Shown one piece after another: positions 33,981 to 45,374 of a stretch of DNA of 64,000 bases. The notes beneath the pieces were generated by a model. That model saw only the letters and a program-made list of their open reading frames with translations. It had not been told where the DNA came from and searched no databases. The stretch comes from Blakeslea trispora (Eukaryota; Mucoromycota; Mucoromycetes; Mucorales; Choanephoraceae), in assembly GCA_025331445.1 (NCBI GenBank), contig JAIWNE010000079.1:85749-149748 (forward strand). The letters run 5' to 3'. Position numbers and translations under genes: made by a program. Position 1 is the first letter of the stretch. Every line of letters starts with the position of its first letter.

Positions 33981-35249
33981 ATGCGCTTCAAAGCAACCCT
34001 GAATAATCCAACAGGGTTACACAGTAAGTAAAGAAATGTTAGCTGTTCTTAACCACTTGCATTGCTTTGTTCTAATGATATATGTGTGCCTTCCTGCAGA
34101 ACTCGCCCAAACATTAGAAAAGTTAGGGCAGGCATGCTTTGCAGTATTTTCAAAAACAGAGCTGCGCTTTATCACACATCAAAGCAACTCAACTGATATT
34201 CAGTCTTGGACGTAAGTAAAGCAATGAATTGATCCATGAATTATCTCATGACCTTGATATCCTTTATACGTTGTACCTGTTTAGGGTGATGAATCCAGTA
34301 ATCTATACACTTTCATTTCAATCTACATAGCTTATAATGTCTAACCTGAGTAAGTCTTGTATGTTTACAGAATTTCGTCTTCAAAGTCAGCAAGTCAACA
34401 ATGAGCTCTATTTTGTGTTTGATCTCTCCAATCTCTTGTTAATCACAAAGGACCTTGTGGATTGCACACGTATTACAGTCGGATTAAAGAGTGTGAAAGG
34501 TAATGTCAGTCTTAATTTCCGATGGATCTCCGAGGTGAGCATACCAACATGAACATCAAGATGGAAAGTCTAAAGAAATCAATAGAGTTTTAAAGAAGGA
34601 TCTATAAACGAGTCCAAGAAAGATTTGCCAATTCAGATAGTCACAGCTGAAAAGATACAGAATATTAGAAATCCTTGTACTACAGAAAGACCTGATGTAA
34701 GTCACTTTAAGGATGTTTACCAAGTAACAACTAATTCTCTTCCTTAGACTTATATCTTACTACCTGATGTCAGTGTTCTGAAGACAACGGCTGAAAGATT
34801 CAAAGCCTTGAGTAACTGCATTACAATCTCTGCCAATATGAAAGGTGAATTCAAAATAGGAATCCAATCTCCCTTTGCAGTATGTAGTGCTAGATATGAA
34901 AACCTACAAAATCCTGAGCTAGGTAACACTCCATAAGAATGAATACATATGTATACATAGTGAGATAAGCTTAAGCATGTATTCTCTTTTCTTAGTGGGT
35001 CATGATATAAGTGAAGGAGATCCTGAAACCTTTTCTTCAGCTTGTGTGCGAAGTGATGATTTTGTTCACTTCTTGAGCTGTACTCATCTAGAGCCCGATC
35101 ATATTATTTGCAGCATTGCGGATGAAAGACAGATAGCATTCTTGGTTTTCCTCAGTATTGACACTTATCAAAATGAAGACGCTCCCTTAAGGTCTCTAAA
35201 CTCACAAGACTGTCAAATTACTGTGCAGTTGCCTCTGTATTTAGAATAG
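33981..35249 (+). CDS. HUS1: Checkpoint clamp subunit HUS1
   Basis: Proposed exons: 33981-34023, 34100-34211, 34351-34534, 34586-34696, 34748-34922, 34996-35249, about 292 aa (human HUS1 is 280). The start MRFKATLNNPTGLHKLAQTL and ELRFITH match the family N-terminus. NNELYFVFDLSNLL, DLPIQIVTAEKIQNI, TYILLPDV and the terminal ITVQLPLYLE follow the human order. HUS1 forms the Rad9-Rad1-Hus1 PCNA-like clamp that signals DNA damage. Five junctions are phase-clean. The exon 2 to 3 junction (acceptor CCTGAG) is the only phase-compatible choice I found and is weak; an in-frame TAG at about 34329 blocks simpler readings. Confidence 0.85.
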
Positions 35250-35327
35250 GAAAACGACTTGTATAAGCATTAGTAAACAGATTCCGTATTATGAACTCAT
35301 TTCTAAATTTCTGATGTGTTATTTTAC

Positions 35328-35582
35328 ATGTCACACAGCTTCTGCCTTGTCAAATCTGACAGATGGCCTCTCTATTCCTTCATTCACCATACAGAGCTCA
35401 TTGAAAGCATGGTAACCAATAACACCCTGTTTCGTTTTGTATTCGATATAGAGATAGCCTCCACTTTATTGAATGGGCCTGCACCTATAGTTGACGATGC
35501 AGCTTTATTCGGCCCTGATTTGTCCTTGAGAAACAAATATCAATCGCGTGTCCAATTTGAACTCAAAATGCTGTGTTTCTGA
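35328..35582 (+). CDS. 84-codon ORF between HUS1 and the CHY gene, unrecognised
   Basis: An ATG-initiated frame with gene-like composition in its C-terminal half (LLNGPAPIVDDAALFGPDLS, KYQSRVQFELK). It lies in a 415-bp gap between two genes on the same strand. No donor before its TGA puts it in phase with the CHY exon that follows, and no upstream exon was found, so it is either a small separate gene, a lost or altered 5' exon of the neighbour, or chance. Confidence 0.3.
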   Translation: MSHSFCLVKSDRWPLYSFIHHTELIESMVTNNTLFRFVFDIEIASTLLNGPAPIVDDAALFGPDLSLRNKYQSRVQFELKMLCF

Positions 35583-35664
35583 TGCATGCTTACTATTTGA
35601 GGTAGTCCTCTCCCCTCTTTTTATTTTTTTTCTTCATCTCTCTTTTTTTTTCATATTCAACAAG

Positions 35665-36199
35665 ATGTGCAAACATATCCTTAATGCTCAGGTAAGATGA
35701 ACAATTCTTTTTTTTTTCTCTGCCTCGTTGACTTAATATCCATAAAGGTAGCTATTCGTGCCCCATGCTGCAAAAAATGGTTTGACTGTCCAGAATGTCA
35801 TGCAGCTGTATCTGATCATCCTCTAAGAAAAACAAATGAAATGGTGTTTGCCTGCAAAAAGTGTAAAAAAGCATTTAGAAAGGACATTACGTGAGTGATC
35901 TACTCGATGAGTTTAATAAAACTAACTGTTATTGTTGTTGTAGAGACTATGAAGAAGAGGACGAATACTGTCCTCACTGTGACAACAAATATGTTCTTGA
36001 TGCAGTTACACCTGAAGCAACACTCGGTATTGAAACAGAAGATATTCGTGTTGATAACAGGTGAGAGAAACAAGCTTGTTGTGTTAGAGGTTTACTAACT
36101 TTATCTTTTTCCAGAGTTGTGAAGGATGACAGACTTAGACCTAAGCAAGAGCAGGTTACAAGCATCTTCCAGATTGATGGATCAGATATGTTGGGTTAA
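35665..36199 (+). CDS. CHY zinc-finger protein (HOT13-like)
   Basis: Four exons: 35665-35691, 35748-35890, 35944-36060, 36115-36199, 123 aa. The first exon is only nine codons (MCKHILNAQ). The zinc-ligand pattern is CKH, APCCKKWFDCPECH, H in SDHPL, FACKKCKKAFRKD and YCPHC, which fits the CHY zinc-finger domain (as in yeast Hot13, a mitochondrial intermembrane-space factor that keeps small Tims zinc-free, and in plant and animal Pirh2-type ligases). Here there is no RING and no extra domain, so the Hot13-like or stand-alone fungal CHY form is the better comparison. The tail (TSIFQIDGSDMLG) has no known motif. Confidence 0.85.
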
Positions 36200-36497
36200 G
36201 TCAATTTGATATTGAGCTTTAGATAGAACACACAGACTTTCTTTTTTGTTTTTGAAAATAAATATACATGTACAGTGCCTTTATATGGTCAAATAAACCT
36301 GAGATCAGTGTCTTTTCATGGCTATTTTGCAAGACAACCGAGGTTTTGCTTTAAAACGTGCTCATCAGCTTTGCTCAAGCTAATAGATTACAAATGAGGG
36401 ATCTATTCGAACCACACCTTATGATAACTCTGTGGATCAGACAATGATCTATTTACTTTATTATCTAAATTTAAAAAAGGGAAAATTAAGCTTTAAT

Positions 36498-36878
36498 CTA
36501 GGGTTCTTCCCCTCCTCCTTCTTCTTCCTCTTCTTCCTCTTCTTTGGCAGGGGCCTTGGCAGCTCGCGATGAAGGCGCAGAAGCAGCAGTGGTAGCAGCT
36601 GGATGTTGCTGACTCACTGAAGCAATAATAGTTTGGATCAGAAAATCTATCACACTTTGAACAGCAGGATCTTTTTTGATTTGTTCAATCAGCTTTTCAT
36701 TGGAACCACCGGGTGCAGCAGCACGCTTATCCATATAGATTCTGTTACCGGGATTACTTGTGTCGTATTGTCCTAAAGAAGATGCCGGACTACCATTGGG
36801 GTAGTAATTAGGAATAGCATGCGTTTGAGAGAGAGCAAGGATTGTAAGCGAGAGATAGATAAAAAGCTTGAGTTGCAT
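36498..36878 (-). CDS. Small secreted protein with poly-Glu tail
   Basis: A single exon of 126 aa from ATG 36878. MQLKLFIYLSLTILALSQTHA is a good signal peptide. The mature part has no cysteines. A YMDKR dibasic site (about residue 51) could be a Kex2 cleavage point. It is followed by a conserved-looking helical segment (EKLIEQIKKDPAVQSVIDFL), then an Ala/Pro-rich linker and a run of eight Glu with Gly (EEEEEEEEGGGEEP). No family was recognised. Secretion and propeptide processing are inferred from sequence only. The first codon in the frame upstream (CTG) is not needed. Confidence 0.6.
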   Translation of the reverse strand: MQLKLFIYLSLTILALSQTHAIPNYYPNGSPASSLGQYDTSNPGNRIYMDKRAAAPGGSNEKLIEQIKKDPAVQSVIDFLIQTIIASVSQQHPAATTAASAPSSRAAKAPAKEEEEEEEEGGGEEP

Positions 36879-37917
36879 TGGAAGCAATCGAATTGAAAGA
36901 AAAAAACAAAGAGGGAAAAGATGATAACTGTCAAAAAAAGAAAAGGAAATGTTTGACTGTATTTATAGTTAGACATCTACTCCCCCAATTTCTTTTTGTT
37001 ATTGCTATTATTATTTTTTCTTTACACGAAAAAAAATCAAATCATCCTTTCTATGTTGTAGCTTGCATTAGAGAATTTCTAGAAGAGCCACCTTGAGCAA
37101 ATATAAGCATTCTCCTCAATTGTGTATAGTATGCTCAACTTTGTCTTTGGATACTTGAAGCTTACCTTTTATATGTAATATATATATACTTCTGTTACCG
37201 AGTCAGTACATGCCTAATGCTAGCTGATTTATGCATGCCTGAATTTTCTTTATAACAAATATAGCCTCCTTTGTTGTTATTTTTTTTTTCCAAACACTAC
37301 GACTTTCAAAATAGTATCCAATGGTATTGCAGCTTTAGTCTAAGCAACCCTAATTCACTAAAAAGAAGAATAGATTTCCCTTTTCTTGCTTAAACATGAT
37401 TACAGTCTATACTGCTGAAAGGTATTTTACTTGGCTTTTATGAACCCTGTAATACAAGATAAGCAAAGAGATAACAATGACTTGCTGATGCTCTCTATCT
37501 CTCTGTACAAAACGAGAACTGATTGCTCACTGGAGTTTTTAAATACAGTAACCCAAACGAAAGGCATCTCATGTTTCTCCTATAACCAAACAGTTGCAAA
37601 GAAAAAAAAAGTGTATAGCATATTGATAAGGAGAAAGTAGAGAAGGAGAAAGAGGAGGAGGGAGACTATGCATACTATGTGTACTGAATGCCTATAATCG
37701 AATTGCTTTTGTCTTGCCACTCTCTCTTTTTTTTTTCTTGGTTCATTTTGACAGAGGCAATGTGAGATCATCCTAAATAACAAACAACTAAAATAACAAA
37801 TGACATTTTAGTTATCTTAAATAAAGGGTATATATTTCTTTTATTATTTATAGTCTGAGTGCAAGAAAAAAAAAAAGAGAGAAAGAAAATTACAAATATA
37901 TACATGTATATGAAGAT
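36879..37917. other. Intergenic
   Basis: AT-rich with chance ORFs only. It contains the promoter of the small secreted protein and the 3' flank of the PAS-kinase gene (AATAAAGGG at about 37820). Confidence 0.45.
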
Positions 37918-40892
37918 CTACTTCATATGAAACCAAGGGTGTTCCAATACTTGATGAACAGTCAATCGATTATCAACATTTCTGTCCAACATTTTGCGTA
38001 TAAGGTCTACAGACTCTAAATACATCAAGAATTTTAGTTTCTTTGATAGATTTCAATATGCATTCAATAACCTACCTTCTGACAAAACAAAGGGTATTCT
38101 CAACTCACGCTGCATAATCTCTTCAATGTTATAAAATGGGTTTTCTCGGTAGATAAGTGTATACAACAATGTGCCACAGGCCCAGATATCTTGAGGAGGG
38201 CCAGTATAGGTCTTTCCTTCCAGTATCTCTGGTGCAGCATAATCCAAGGTGCCAACGAAAGTTTCATACTGTTTTCCTTCTTTAACATAAGAAGCACTAC
38301 CAAAATCAATCAGCCGTACACCACCCTTCAAATCTAAAATGACATTTTCGTCCTTAATATCACGATGAACAATGCGATGGTTGTGTAGATGGCTGACGGC
38401 AGAGATGATTTGTCGAAAGATGGATTTCATCTCACTTTCTGTCATTCCGCCTTCTCTGTATTCAATGTAATCAAATAAATCCATGCCTGCACCATACAAG
38501 TCCATCACTACATAATAGTTATCATCATCCTCAAAATAATCCACTTTTTATGAATCAGATATATGACAATTAGTTGTTTTCATTCAAAAGACAGAAAGGG
38601 CATACTTACACATTTCACTACAGTTGATATGTGGGATCTTTCGAAGTGTGTGGAGAACATGGATTTCCGCTGGTATGAGTCCAAGCTTACGATCGCGTGT
38701 CCAACAATCCACAAGAATCCGTGATTTTATAACGTACTTGATAACTACACGTTTCTATAGAACAAAAGGGTTACTTTCTCTTGAAATCACGAAATAAAAA
38801 AAAATGATACCTGCCTTCTCGGGATCCGATTTCAGATAAGCTAGTTTGACAAAACCATAGGCACCTTGTCCAAGCTCATCCACAATCTCATAATCTTGAA
38901 TAGACAAGCCGAGAGATTGAGCAGAATATCCGCCTTTTTGAGGCCACAAGGTATTCTTTGGTACAAAGGTACTTGTCACATCTGCTGGGCGACTTGAAAA
39001 GGAAGGACGAGAAAAACTTGTCACATTGTTGACAACGACTACTGCGGGGGTTTCTTTTGGTTTATCCTTTTGTTCTTCAAGTTGTTTCTGTCGCTCTTGT
39101 ATAAATCCTAGTGAAGGTACAATGTCTAAGGTAGGTACAATCATTTTGTCTGACTTTTTTCTATTCGCCTTTAATGTAGGTAAATTAATTGATTTGGACC
39201 GAACAACATTTGGTATTGTTGCCTCAAACTCATCGTGTTGCTTGTGTGTTTTATCACTGCCTTCTTCCTGATTTAGTACATGTCCATGACGCTGAAGTAC
39301 TGCATCTCTATCAAACATAATCCAAACAGCACATGTTGATTCGTGTTGATCGTCCAAGAGTTTAATCTGAATCTCGATATCAAGCAGCGTACCATCCCGA
39401 TGTAGTGCTCTCAGTCTCGGCTTTTCATTGTTTGTTCTAAGATGGCTTTGGAGTACATCTCTACAGACCGCATTGTTAAGGATAAAGCCATGTTGCAGCA
39501 ACTGGTCCTTCTCGAGACAAGACATCAAGAGAGAGAAATCAGGTACAAGTTTTGATAGAAGCATATTGTCTAGATGATCATATCCAAATAGGTGTTTTGT
39601 AAAGGTAGCTGAATCACATGACAAAATTTTACCACTTTTTCGATCGACAGTCATCAAACTGGACAGAATTGGCATTGATGTAACACGGATCATATTAGGC
39701 TGAACGCGGTTAAGCATGACAGGAAATTGAGCATTTAATTTGGTGCGACATCCAAAAAACTTTTCTGTTGTATTGTAATGAGGTATGAGTTGTTGAATAG
39801 GCTTTCGACTCAGCTCAAGTGGTGAACTATAGCCGAGTAACTCTTGGATAGCATATTCATCATGGTGAAAGGACTGAATACGCTCCTGTATTAAAACTTT
39901 TTCTTTAGTGTGCCTGTGTGTGAGTTTATAGATGACTGAAACAAGGCTTACTTGATCATCCAGCATAATCTTAATTGAACTTTGAAACACTTCTTCGAAA
40001 ATCCATATAAAGATGGACGATCCGTTCTCATTCCTTTTTTCTTTGAGCCATAGTGAGGCTAAAGAGCGAGTGCCATCTTGCTTTAGAATAGGTGTCTATA
40101 GGGACAAGATGAGTCATCTGATCCATCTATTTCTGGGAGAGATCTTCAATACAAACTCACCACATCACCGCAAATCAATATATTGCCATTTGTGTTCATT
40201 TGACGGGGCAATTCATCTCTTCTCTTGACAATCTTTTCCAACAAGATAGGTCGATGACTGATGTCGATACAATCCAAGATACGCTTTCCAATAAAGGAAG
40301 GCAATGCTGTATTTTCTTTTTTTGTCACACCAGAAAACATCAAGTTGGCTATATCATTCGATAGACTGATGAACCAGTTGTCTTGAGTGGTAATGACAGC
40401 TTGACTTTGAGGCAAGTATCGAGATATAGGGTATAACGATAATGGCATTGTATTCTTGACAGAAACAAGTGAAGTACGGTGCCGAGCATTCGCTTTGTCC
40501 AAAATGCTGAATGAGTCCATGTTGTCGATGATTTGTGAAATGTCTTGCTTATCAATCTTGTAGTCATGATTGACAATCTGTTCGTGATCAAAAAAGATTG
40601 AATCTTGTGGTTGAGGTGTGGATGGCTCAGAAGAAGAAGAGGCAGAAGATCTCAAGGAGCTGGATGTTTTACGATGACGGATTGGGTTGCATTCTTTGTA
40701 GAGATCTTCTTTTGTAATTACAGCTTTTCTATTGTTGGTCCTAGAAAGTGTGAGAATGCTACAAGAAAAAGTTTTTCCTTGTACTGAAGATTGATTTACC
40801 GAGATTGAATGATAAAGTGATTGTCTTTAAATGATTAGGCACTTTATTACTAAATGAAAGAAGTTTAGCTCACCTGATTCTATACAATTCAT
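37918..40892 (-). CDS. PSK1: PAS-domain serine/threonine kinase (PAS kinase)
   Basis: Six exons: 40892-40874, 40783-40161, 40095-38815, 38754-38610, 38543-38076, 38015-37918, 877 aa. Intron 3 is GC-AG (AAG/GCAGGT). The 19-nt first exon (MNCIES) is phase-compatible but the least certain part. The N-terminal two thirds carry PAS-like regions (for example NWFISLSNDIANLMFSGV, GKRILDCIDISHRPILLEKI, GYDHLDNMLLSKLVPDF). The kinase domain (about 620-875) is complete: ELGQGAYGFVKLAY glycine loop, VVIKYV lysine, HRDIKDENVILD, IDFGSAS and GTLDYAAPEIL. ILVDCWTRDRKLGLIPAEIH is a PASK-family block. PAS kinases sense nutrient state and phosphorylate Ugp1 and translation factors, shifting glucose from storage to wall glucan; that is family knowledge. 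Confidence 0.93.
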
Positions 40893-43203
40893 AGAAATAT
40901 TCTTGAAAAAAAAAGAAAGAAGAACAAAAGCAATAGTAGTAGAAAAGAAAGAAAAGAAAAAAAAAAACCTTTAATCAAAAGGGTTTAAAAAAAAGCGTTT
41001 TACGGTACTTGAATTATTATTATTTTTTTAAAAAAAAATTTCATGAAAGCTTTTACCAAATATGAGCAATTCTCTGCTTTATTTTAAAAGTCAAATATAA
41101 AAAAGAAAGAGAGAAATCTACTCTTGTTGTCTTTTACAACTTACTATGCTAACCATGAATGTAGTTCAATGGCCATTGAAAATCCTTTTTAGCAACAAGT
41201 AATTTAACAAATTGCTTTTCCCCCCTCTTTTTTTTTAAATGACTCTCTTGAGAATTGCAGTCCAACAGTCATCCAACAAAACGATATTGTATGCAGTTGG
41301 TTCTGTCACTTTCCCTAGCTGTTGTATTGCTTGTTTCATTCAATTCTGCCGCTAGAACTCTGATTGGGTGCAGAGTATTGATAGCTGCTTTGGATGCTCT
41401 AGTTTGCTGAGATACAACAATACAGCCTACTTTAGAAGAAAATATCTCAAGTTTTCCTTTAGATCGCTTTGTAAGAATTGAATTATGCAAATCTTCAAAC
41501 TACAATTTCAACAAGGGCATGAATTGAACATGTATAGATGGTAGCAATCAAGCCACTATTGACAAATGATTCCGGAAAGAAAATAACACTAGTGACCGAT
41601 GAAGGTTCTTTCTTTCCAAACTATATTCATTCTGAGAATAAAAAAAAAAGAGCGAGAGGGAGAGAAGACATTGCCTTTCCGACTCTTTGAGCTCTTGACA
41701 CTTACAAGCCTGTCCTTGTTGTATTTTAGAGCAAATGAGGTTTTTTGATTGAAAAAGACTCAAATCAAACAGTCTAGTTTGTCTAATCAAAGTAAGCAGC
41801 CCTTGGGTGACCAAATCATGACTTTGTGTGATTGACTCTATTTGGCTTTCAGCTCCTCGCTGCTAGCCCATGGACTACCCAAAGTATTTGAACTCAATTA
41901 AAAGCAAAAAATTGTCATTCGGATAGTTATTTTCTTTTAGCCCAAGACTTTTTCTCGTTATTAATTCAAAATCCAAGAATTGAATTGTAAGGAGTAATTC
42001 ACGTTCATTAAAGAAATGGAAAGCCTGTCTTTTTTCTTTAACAAGAAGGAAGGGATTCTAACATCAGATAGAAGCTGTGAAGATTTGACTTGAAACAAAA
42101 GAAATCGGTTTCACTGGTGCCTTTAAGAACACAAATTTCCTCTAAAAAAATAATCCTTTTCTCCCAAAAAAAAAAAAAAGCTCATCACCTCTCTTCCCTT
42201 TCAAAAAAGAATGGATGTTATTCAAGTTCAGTGATTTTATTGTCATTATCAGTGGAAACAAAGCTCCCATTATCCTCGGATGAACAGCAGTGGATGGCTT
42301 ACTGATGTCAATTATGTGCTGCAAATTTGAGACATGCTCAGAGTACTCTTTGCATAAAAAAACATACTCGTACAATCTGAAAGTAAAGTGATTCAGGTAC
42401 ATTGTGTTACAACTCTGTCAAGTTGTTCATGTATAGAGGATGCCAATGGCTGCTATGGTACTGAGGATACACAATAGACCTATAATCAAACAGAATATTT
42501 CTTTCTTCTAGAGTGGAAAGAGTGAGACTAATCGTCTTATGGACACTAGCTCTTTGGATTATATAGCACTGTTTTTCTTTTCTTTACAGCTGGTTCAAAG
42601 GATACAAGTGTTTAATTGATAACTTCATATTTAGTTCGTAAGCCACTAAACAGCCCTTTGAAATTGAATGAATTTTCTCATAAGCACTTGGCTATTGTAG
42701 CCAAAGACATGACTGACTAACTTTGCTTAATTTGTTACTGTTCATTCTTTATTCATTTTTGAACATAACGAGGTTTCGGCTAGAAGTACCTTATTTTTTG
42801 TTGCTCCGCATAATTTTGGTGTTGGCTATGTGTTACTGCAATTGTATAGGAGTTTTATATACAAAGTCATTAGCTGCACAACTAAACAAATCTTTTGCAT
42901 AGCGTCGATTCTCTTTGTTCTCTATTATATCAGCTATATAAAGAAAGAAACAAAGAGAAGGAGAGAGAGAATAACACATTTCAATTGTTGCGGTATGTCG
43001 TCACCATACAAAGGAGCCAACGAAATGCGATGAGTATTTATTGTACAAAAAAAGTCCTTGTATTTTGATTTTCTCTTTTTCTTATTAAATGTGTCTTCAA
43101 GGGAATTGGGGAGGGGGGGATCCAGATATGCTTATTTCATTAGCAACACTTAACAGGAACAAGCCTTTGTTGGTTTTACTTTTCTTTTTTTTTTTGTTAT
43201 TAG
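40893..43203. other. Long intergenic region between PAS kinase and repeat copy B
   Basis: 2.3 kb with short random ORFs only. There are homopolymer A tracts (40905-40975, 42162-42179) and a G-run at about 43110-43120 just outside the repeat boundary. No recognised gene or repeat. Confidence 0.4.
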
Positions 43204-43807
43204 ACCCTTCTTCCATTTCATGTCACTCTCTTGACTTCCATGGAATGGAATAGAGCAGGACAGGCTTTGCAATCAAGTTGGATAGCCTATTTAATAAACA
43301 TGAGAGTAAACAAACTAGAATTTAACTATCAGTGCTGTTGTGATCTTTATGCGCAAAACTATCCAGACATTAACATGGATATGGACTGGCTTGGTTGGCT
43401 GAATGAAGCTAGATACAGTGCTGATACAATGTTGAAATGAGTAAGATTGGGCAGAGAGAACTTGAAAGGATAAGAAGTGTTCGTATTGGCAGCTATCAAA
43501 TGATAAAATTGCAATATCACTGGCTTCTTAATCACGCACGTCTTTATACAAAAGATTGTAACAAAGTACTGTTATTGCCTACAGCTTGATCTATTTGCAT
43601 TACAGTCTTGAGGCTGTCCTCGTTTAAACCACAGAAATAAATATAGACGACACTGTAAAAACTGCCCTCAACAAATTACTAAATCGAAGAGAAGAAAAAG
43701 AAATATAAGCAAACACGAAATGAAAGAAAGTTTAGGTATAATGTATATTTTCTTTTTTATTAACTATAAATGTTATTAATCTAGAAAAGGGCACCAAGTG
43801 CCCCCTT

Positions 43808-43958
43808 CTCCCCTAACCCCAACAAATTCAGCAGAGGTATTATTAACATGCCTATAGAGAACGCACATCCCGTTCATCTTTCTGTCCCCTTAGCCCAACA
43901 AACTCAGCAGAGGTGTCATGACACATGCCTATAGAGAACGACCATCCCGTTCATCTTA
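43808..43958 (-). repeat. Two tandem ~74-nt hairpin units (copy B)
   Basis: This is the counterpart of 4343-4490. Both GAACG/CGTTC stems, the GTGTCATGACAC palindrome and the neighbouring GGGCACC-AA-GTGCCC hairpin (about 43789-43803) are preserved. One unit boundary has three extra bases (CTTTCTGTCC). Confidence 0.6.
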
Positions 43959-44920
43959 AATGGATAAAGAAAAAAAGAAGAAAAAGAGGCGAAAAACGAA
44001 GCCTTTTTATATCTTTTTGACAGCACATAATCACATGTTGGACTGGACTGCTAAAATTTTTTCTGCCGATCCTTTGGGACTGGCTTTTTCTTGTTTTCCC
44101 ACACCTCAAACTCCTCTCCTACCCTTGTATACCTCTTGTGTACCTTGTAAACAAAAATGGAAGAAAAGAGAGCAAGAAAAGAAGAGCTAATAAAGCCAAG
44201 AAGCAAATGGATTTCCTTTGTCATTTGCAGGACTGACTTATGAACTCCTTTTCAAAAAAAAAAAAAAGCATTGATTATCATAACACTTGTCCAACCACCA
44301 AAATGCTGGCCAGTGCGTACAAACTCCGCTTTTAGTCGTTTTTTTTTCCTCCTTTTGAGAAGCTCACTATGGCTTTTTTTTTGTTGCTCAATAACAAAAA
44401 GTGAATACTTCATGCTATTTCGAGAACACAGCAAGCCTAATTTTTTTTACCGCAAAAAGTGTCTGTCGAGATTGTTATTTCGGTGATGAACAATGTGTGC
44501 TAAAGATAAACAGCATCATTCTTTTATAGTCTGCCTACCTTCATAAGTTTTGTTTTTCAATTAATGATAAAAGCCAGTTATATGCTAGAAAAGAATAACA
44601 AAATATTTCTGTGTTATGAGCTAAAGTATATTTCACAAGTTTGTAGGCTTTCTGTATTCTCATTTGATAGTTGTATTTGAGTTTAAAAAAAAACTCAAGA
44701 TCCTTAAAATCGGTCTTTAGTAGTATAATAATAATCAGCACACATACTTGGGTCAAATAGGCTCCGAATGTTTCGATTATACTAGGCTATTGGACCAAGG
44801 TACTCTAGATTTTAAGCCATTATTTATAGGTATAGCATGAGATGTACTATAGAATAGAAAAGTATTGAACACAAGAGTCATCGCCTACGCATTCCAGAAA
44901 GAAACACAATACAAAACTCA

Positions 44921-45352
44921 TTGAATTCTTACTTTGTTATTACTTGTTGCAGTGTCCTCTTTCTTCTCATTCAAGCACCTTGCTTGCCATGGCTGTTTGA
45001 CTTTTTTTTGGGTGGCGATTTTGCTTTGAAAAAAAAAATCGGCCAAAGTGATTATCTACTCTTTGAAAACCTGGTTGTTCTACGTTTGTTCCACTTGACT
45101 TGGTCAAATTGTAATAACTCTAGGAATTCCCATTCAGACTTTAGATTTTATATCAGGCCTTTATTTTTCTGTATCATGATTTGTTTAGGACCTCGGGAGA
45201 TTAGACTGGTGGATGAAGAGTCTTCTAGCTGTTTGGTAGCCAGAGGACAAGTTGATCAGAGTAGGTTGATGGAGCTATTAAAATGCATCAGTACTACTGA
45301 GTTATTTCTGTCTGCTCCTTTGCTTCACTTAACCAAAAAGAAAAGAATATGA
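44921..45352 (+). pseudogene. Truncated counterpart of the copy-A 171-codon ORF
   Basis: The 143-codon frame corresponds to the C-terminal part of the 2904-3419 ORF. The upstream 28 codons are closed by TAG (CAG in copy A). The two differ inside at one visible residue (LGPL against LGPR). Function unknown. Confidence 0.3.
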
Positions 45353-45374
45353 CTACAAAATTTAAGGCGACATG

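Larger units (their letters stand above)
43204..45374 (-). repeat. Repeat copy B (about 2.2 kb), inverted mate of 2879-5060
   Basis: The reverse complement of 2879-5060. It starts ACCCTTCTTCCATTTCATG and ends AAATTTAAGGCGACATGT. It has an extra ~35 nt near 43243-43280 (AATAGAGCAGGACAGGC...) and a much shorter TTCTTT tract than copy A. The differences I compared are mostly transitions, several reading C to T or G to A in this copy. Coding traces on the plus strand are a 69-codon frame (43231-43440) that ends in TGA and continues one frame over as a basic helical segment (SKIGQRELERIRSVRIGS) to about 43590, then CRHCKNC-like residues. The frames are broken in both copies, so the element was probably dead before duplication. 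Confidence 0.85.

Noticed and set aside
36385..36405. GGTTCGAAT on the minus strand as a tRNA B-box
   Set aside because: The GGTTCGANNCC consensus is not met and no A-box or foldable cloverleaf is found upstream.
40800..40840. Extra PAS-kinase exon around the TCTCG/GTAAAT site
   Set aside because: All three frames there are closed or out of phase. The 40892-40874 exon spliced to 40783 fits without it.
41269..41490. 73-codon ORF in the 40.9-43.2 kb spacer
   Set aside because: No conserved motif and no supporting splice or promoter signals; consistent with chance.
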